Shown piece after piece: positions 59,762 to 64,000 of a stretch of DNA of 64,000 nt (the first letter of the stretch is position 1; every line of letters begins with the position of its first letter). The notes beneath the pieces were generated by a model. The model saw nothing but the letters and a program-made list of their open reading frames with translations. It was not told the DNA's origin and did not search any database. The translations under genes and the position numbers were made by a program. Source of the stretch: Bacteroides sp. (GTDB lineage: Bacteria; Bacteroidota; Bacteroidia; Bacteroidales; Muribaculaceae); assembly GCA_014802425.1 (NCBI GenBank), contig JAAVCH010000019.1, forward strand, positions 1 through 64,000, read 5' to 3'.

Positions 59762-62056
59762 TCAGAAAAACGCCCTGACCGTGGCGCCGAGCTGCATCTT
59801 CCGTCCGCGCTGCAGGAATTCATTTCCAATCGAGAGGAAGTAGAAGGTATAGTAATCGGTGCCGGTGATGTTCTTTCCCCATAGCTCCAGGCTCCATCTT
59901 GGAGTGAAGTAGCTTATGTTGAGGCCGAGGAGTCCGTAGAAATCCTGACGCAGGCTGTTGGCCTCGTTCCAGTAGATGTTGCCCGTGCCGTTGAGGTTGA
60001 GCGAGAAGGAAAAGTAGTTGTTACGGTTTTTTCCGGTGAGGTGGAGGTCGTAGGCCCCCTCCATGAAGAGGGTGTTGGAGGGCACGTAAGGGAGCCGCTT
60101 CCCACGGTAGTCCTCACGGCCGTCGTTGAAGCGTACGAAGCGGGAGTTGGTGTAGCCGTAGTTGACCGTGAACCGCAGGGTGGAAGTGGGGTTCCATCTC
60201 ACGCTCATCTCACCTCCGAAGCTGCGCGTGCGTCCGGCGTTGGTCATCAGGCGGCCGGTGGTATTGCCGTCGGGGAAGACGGTCATCTGCTGGTCGCGGC
60301 AGTCGATGTAGAAGAGGGAGAAGTCGGCCGTGAGCATGGCGGCCGGGAAGCTGAGGTGGGCGCCCGCTTCATAGTTCCAGGTCTTTTCGGGCCTGTACTC
60401 CACGATGTCGCTGACATCGTAGTTTCCCGCCAGGCCCATGAAGCGCATCAGACGCTGCTGGAGCACGTCGGAAAACATCTGCGTGTTGAATCCCCCGGCC
60501 TTGTATCCCTTGCCGATGCTGGCGTAGAGGTTGGAGGCTTCGAGTCCCTCCAGCTCGTAGAGCACGCTTATCTTCGGCAGAAGCTGGAGGTAATGGTTGG
60601 TCAGGCGTCCGGTGTCGTCGATATCCACCTTCACGTTGCGGTAAGGGGTGGCGTCGGCGGGAATCGGCATCACGCCCGAGGGATTGTCGTAGATGGTGTA
60701 GGATGTGTTGCAGAAGCTGCGGTAGCTCATCGTGATGTGTTCGTAATCAAGGCGCAGGGCGGCGGCCAGCTGCCAGCGCCCCGCCCTCAGGCGCGATTCA
60801 TGGTAGACGGCCGCTCCGCCCGAGGGCATCGTGAAGTCGGAGTTGAGGGGAAACGAGTCCTCGTCCCAGCGTATCGGGTAATGCGGATTGACCTTATTGC
60901 GGTTCGTCTCGATCAGATGGCTTATGCCGTACTCCTTGAATGTCACGGGAGCCGTCATATCGAGATGACGGTAGAATCCATATACGCCCGTAAGCCAGGT
61001 ATAACGGTTCTCCCCTACCGAGCCACGGAGCATCAGGTCCTGCGTGACGGAGTACTCCGTCTTTTTCTGCGTGATCGTGAAGTAAGGGTCCGGCAGGAAG
61101 TCCTGGTCAAGGGTCATGTTGTCGTTAAGGAACTGGAACGAACTGACCGACGTGAGTTTCAGTCCATGCGGCAGGCGGGCGTTGACCGTCAGGCCGTCGG
61201 TCAGCAGGCCCCGGCGATAGAAGCACGTGTCGTTGTAGTTGATCTGCCCGCTCGCCACACTTTCATACGGGTATCCGCCCTGACGCAGCAACGAGCCCGA
61301 CAGGGTGTTGACCAGAGTGACGTCGGGCGATATTATCCAGTGTACCTTATTACGGAAGGAGCCGTTGACCTCGATGTCGGTCTTACGCTTGTCGTACTGG
61401 TTGATGAACTGTCCGCCGTAGCGGTAGAAGCTCCCTGTAAGCGAGAAACCCAGGTTACGGCGGAATTTCCTGTACCATCCTATGTTGAACTTGAAGAGAT
61501 TGTCGAGCCCCAGTTCGGCCAGGGCGCGCCATCCCTGGAACTCCATCGGCGAGAGGGTGCGTATGCTTATCATGCCGGTCATGGTGTTGCGCCCGAAGAG
61601 GGTGCTTTGCGGGCCACGCATCATTTCCAGGCCGCTGATGTCGGTGATGTCGAGGTCGTAGGCGTCCTTGTTGAGTATGCCTACATTGTCGATGGTCAGT
61701 CCCACGGCCGGCTGGTCCATGCGGGCGCCGATGCCGCGCACGTAGATGGAGGAGGTGATGCGCGAGCCGTAATCGGGGATATAGAAATTGGGCACGACTC
61801 CGGAGAGGCCCTTTGAGTCATTGATGCGGAGGCGTTCGGCCTGCTCGCGCCCGACACGGTCGCCGGCCACGGGCATCGCGCGGTGGGCGAGGTCATATTT
61901 CAGGCCCACCACATCCACTTCCTCCAGCATCCGGACGATTGAGTCGGCCTCGGCCGCAGTCATGGGGGGCGCCTCGGATGCCCCGGGCGCAGCATTGGCA
62001 CGGGCATACGGAGCCATCACCGCACATATAGATGCAATCAGGAATAATCGTCTCAT
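59762..62056 (-). CDS. TonB-dependent receptor (no adjacent SusD)
   Basis: Plug: GVVPNFYIPDYGSRITSSIYVRGIGARMDQPAVGLTIDNVG..ISGLEMMRGPQSTLFGRNTMTGMISI; C-terminal aromatic residues; start moved to ATG 62056. Confidence 0.93.
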   Translation of the reverse strand: MRRLFLIASICAVMAPYARANAAPGASEAPPMTAAEADSIVRMLEEVDVVGLKYDLAHRAMPVAGDRVGREQAERLRINDSKGLSGVVPNFYIPDYGSRITSSIYVRGIGARMDQPAVGLTIDNVGILNKDAYDLDITDISGLEMMRGPQSTLFGRNTMTGMISIRTLSPMEFQGWRALAELGLDNLFKFNIGWYRKFRRNLGFSLTGSFYRYGGQFINQYDKRKTDIEVNGSFRNKVHWIISPDVTLVNTLSGSLLRQGGYPYESVASGQINYNDTCFYRRGLLTDGLTVNARLPHGLKLTSVSSFQFLNDNMTLDQDFLPDPYFTITQKKTEYSVTQDLMLRGSVGENRYTWLTGVYGFYRHLDMTAPVTFKEYGISHLIETNRNKVNPHYPIRWDEDSFPLNSDFTMPSGGAAVYHESRLRAGRWQLAAALRLDYEHITMSYRSFCNTSYTIYDNPSGVMPIPADATPYRNVKVDIDDTGRLTNHYLQLLPKISVLYELEGLEASNLYASIGKGYKAGGFNTQMFSDVLQQRLMRFMGLAGNYDVSDIVEYRPEKTWNYEAGAHLSFPAAMLTADFSLFYIDCRDQQMTVFPDGNTTGRLMTNAGRTRSFGGEMSVRWNPTSTLRFTVNYGYTNSRFVRFNDGREDYRGKRLPYVPSNTLFMEGAYDLHLTGKNRNNYFSFSLNLNGTGNIYWNEANSLRQDFYGLLGLNISYFTPRWSLELWGKNITGTDYYTFYFLSIGNEFLQRGRKMQLGATVRAFF

Positions 62057-62171
62057 TTCAGTCAGGTAAGGGGCACTTGCGGAGCGGAAGCCGGATCCGG
62101 ACATACCCATACTATAACCAAACGTGAGGGTATACTGAAAAATTGTGAATTTCGCCGGCGCAAGGTCCGCA

Positions 62172-62203
62172 TTTGGTAGAGTAGAAACAAAATGCTAAAT
62201 TTG
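62172..62203 (+). promoter_or_regulatory. Promoter of sdaA
   Basis: TTTG (62172-62175), 20 nt, TAAATTTG (62196-62203). Confidence 0.75.
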
Positions 62204-62277
62204 CGTTGCGGTAGCGAGCGTCAGCGCTGTCTCTCCCCTACCCCGCCTTTCCTACCATCAATAAAGCCACTCCCATC

Positions 62278-63492
62278 ATGAAATCCATACGCGAACTATT
62301 CCGCATCGGCACCGGGCCGTCGTCGTCCCACACCATGGGTCCCCGCCGGGCCGCCGAACTGTTTCTATCCAAGCACCTCCACGCATCCGGCTTCGAAGTG
62401 GTGCTCTACGGCTCGCTTGCCGCCACCGGCAAAGGGCATATGACCGACGCCGCCATCATCGACGTGCTCTCACGTACCGACATGCCCGTCAATATCGTGT
62501 GGAAACCCGATGTGTTCCTCCCCTACCATCCCAACGCCATGACCCTCAAGTCGCTCGACTCGATAGGATTCCCTACCGACGAGACCACCTACTACTCCGT
62601 CGGCGGAGGCGCCATCGAGGAGGAAGGGCATCCGCGCGGAGGCTCGCCTGAAATCTACAATCTTGAGACGCTGGCCGAAATCATGCAGTACTGCGAACGC
62701 ACCGGCCATTCCTACTGGGAATACGTGGAGCAGTGCGAAGGCCCCGGCATCTGGGACTATCTCCACGATGTGTGGGAGGCCATGAAGGCGGCCGTGGAAC
62801 GCGGACTCGCCGCCGAAGGACGGCTGCCCGGCCCGCTCAACCTCCAGCGCAAGGCCAATTCCTATTATGTTAAGGCCGGTGGCTACAGGGACAATCTCAA
62901 GTCGCGCGGACAGGTGTTCGCCTATGCCCTCGCCGTAAGCGAGGAGAACGCCTCGGGAGGCACCATCGTGACGGCTCCCACCTGCGGCAGCTGCGGAGTC
63001 GTGCCCGGAGTGCTCTATCATCTCTGGAAGAGCCGCAACTTCCCCGAGCGCCAGATGCTCCACGCCCTGGCCACGGCCGGACTTTTCGGCAACGTCGTGA
63101 AGCACAACGCCACTATCTCCGGAGCCGAAGGGGGATGCCAGGCAGAGGTGGGTGTGGCGTGCGCCATGGCCGCCGCAGCAGCAAGCCAGCTTTTCGGAGG
63201 CTCCGTAGCCCAGATTGAATACGCGGCCGAGATGGGGCTTGAACACCACCTCGGCATGACGTGCGACCCCGTCTGCGGCCTTGTGCAGATACCCTGCATC
63301 GAGCGCAACGCCTATGCCGCCGCCCGCGCGCTCGACGCCAACATCTACGCCAGCTTCACCGACGGCAACCACCGTGTGTCGTTCGACAAACTGGTGAAGG
63401 TCATGAAGGAGACCGGCCACGATATCCCTTCCCTCTACAAGGAGACCTCCACCGGCGGCCTGGCGAAGGACTATACCCAGATGTCGCGCTGA
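62278..63492 (+). CDS. sdaA: L-serine ammonia-lyase (single-chain, Fe-S)
   Basis: IRELFRIGTGPSSSHTMGPRRAAELFL; GGTIVTAPTCGSCGVVPGVLYHLW; GAEGGCQAEVGVACAMAAAA; EHHLGMTCDPVCGLVQIPCIERN. Confidence 0.96.
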   Translation: MKSIRELFRIGTGPSSSHTMGPRRAAELFLSKHLHASGFEVVLYGSLAATGKGHMTDAAIIDVLSRTDMPVNIVWKPDVFLPYHPNAMTLKSLDSIGFPTDETTYYSVGGGAIEEEGHPRGGSPEIYNLETLAEIMQYCERTGHSYWEYVEQCEGPGIWDYLHDVWEAMKAAVERGLAAEGRLPGPLNLQRKANSYYVKAGGYRDNLKSRGQVFAYALAVSEENASGGTIVTAPTCGSCGVVPGVLYHLWKSRNFPERQMLHALATAGLFGNVVKHNATISGAEGGCQAEVGVACAMAAAAASQLFGGSVAQIEYAAEMGLEHHLGMTCDPVCGLVQIPCIERNAYAAARALDANIYASFTDGNHRVSFDKLVKVMKETGHDIPSLYKETSTGGLAKDYTQMSR

Positions 63493-63563
63493 CAGAGTCC
63501 GGCCTCAAGCGCCTCCCGACCGCATCGTGCCGCTGGCTTTCCCCTTAACCCCGATTTTTCCGC

Positions 63564-64000
63564 ATGGCAGATTTCATGATACACACTCTCGGCTGCGGGT
63601 CGGCCAAACCGACGCCGAGGCATAATCCGAGTTCCACGGTGGTGGAGTTCCGCAACAATCTCTTTATGGTGGACTGCGGCGAGGGCGCCCAGAAGGCGTT
63701 CCAGATGCAGCGTCTCAAGATGAACCGCCTGAGCCACATTTTCCTCACCCACCTCCACGGCGACCATGTACTCGGGCTGCCGGGGCTGGTCAGCACCCTC
63801 GGACTCGGCGACATGGGGGGAGAACTGACCATCCATACATTTGCCGAAGGGGAGCGGATCCTCAAGGATATCTTCGGATTCTTCGCCCGCCATCTTCCTT
63901 ACGAAATCAAGTTCAATATCCTCGACCCCTCACGCGAGGAGGTGGCGCTCGAAACGAAGGCGCTGCGTGTGCGCACCCTTCCGCTCCGGCATGTGGTGCC
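63564..64000 (+). CDS. rnz: Ribonuclease Z, truncated by window end
   Basis: MADFMIHTLGCGSAKPTPRHNPSSTVVEF..LSHIFLTHLHGDHVLGLPGLVSTLG; metallo-beta-lactamase HxHxDH motif. Confidence 0.92.
   Translation, partial: MADFMIHTLGCGSAKPTPRHNPSSTVVEFRNNLFMVDCGEGAQKAFQMQRLKMNRLSHIFLTHLHGDHVLGLPGLVSTLGLGDMGGELTIHTFAEGERILKDIFGFFARHLPYEIKFNILDPSREEVALETKALRVRTLPLRHVV

Noticed and set aside
60041-61816. 591-aa + strand ORF
   Set aside because: Antisense shadow of the TonB-dependent receptor.

Overview
The window looks like a chromosomal segment from a Bacteroidota bacterium, probably Bacteroidales and Muribaculaceae-like. This rests on protein families, gene order and TTTG-N19/20-TAnnTTTG promoters; species was not determined. 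It is mostly core metabolism: ompA, transketolase, sugar MFS, YggS, DUF4494, a DUF4492-cydAB cluster with two half-size chromate transporters, folC, RNase G, HU, YigZ, DJ-1, rmuC, a patatin/beta-barrel fusion, DUF349, cyclophilin, rnpB (RNase P RNA), YihY/BrkB, a glycogen operon, an Rpn-family nuclease, and a small block of secreted or outer-membrane unknowns. An 18-gene minus-strand array follows, in which the whole F1Fo ATP synthase set (atpDCBEFHAG) sits inside an EFG-less nuo operon (nuoA-B-CD-H | atpD-C-B-E-F-H-A-G | nuoI-J-K-L-M-N). The right end has a lipoprotein, a TonB-dependent receptor, sdaA and a truncated rnz. The best candidates for something undescribed are: (1) two homologous ~300-350 nt promoter-driven leader/ncRNA elements (35731-36120 + and 40101-40434 -). 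They share an 82%-identical 91-nt core (75/91, hand-aligned), a short-peptide frame, and a GCGTGAG...CTCACGC stem followed by a U-tract. They lie as inverted copies around a ~4 kb block of secreted unknowns. (2) the nuo/atp nested supercluster. (3) a long stem-loop in the RNase G leader. No tRNA, 5S/16S/23S rRNA or CRISPR array was seen.
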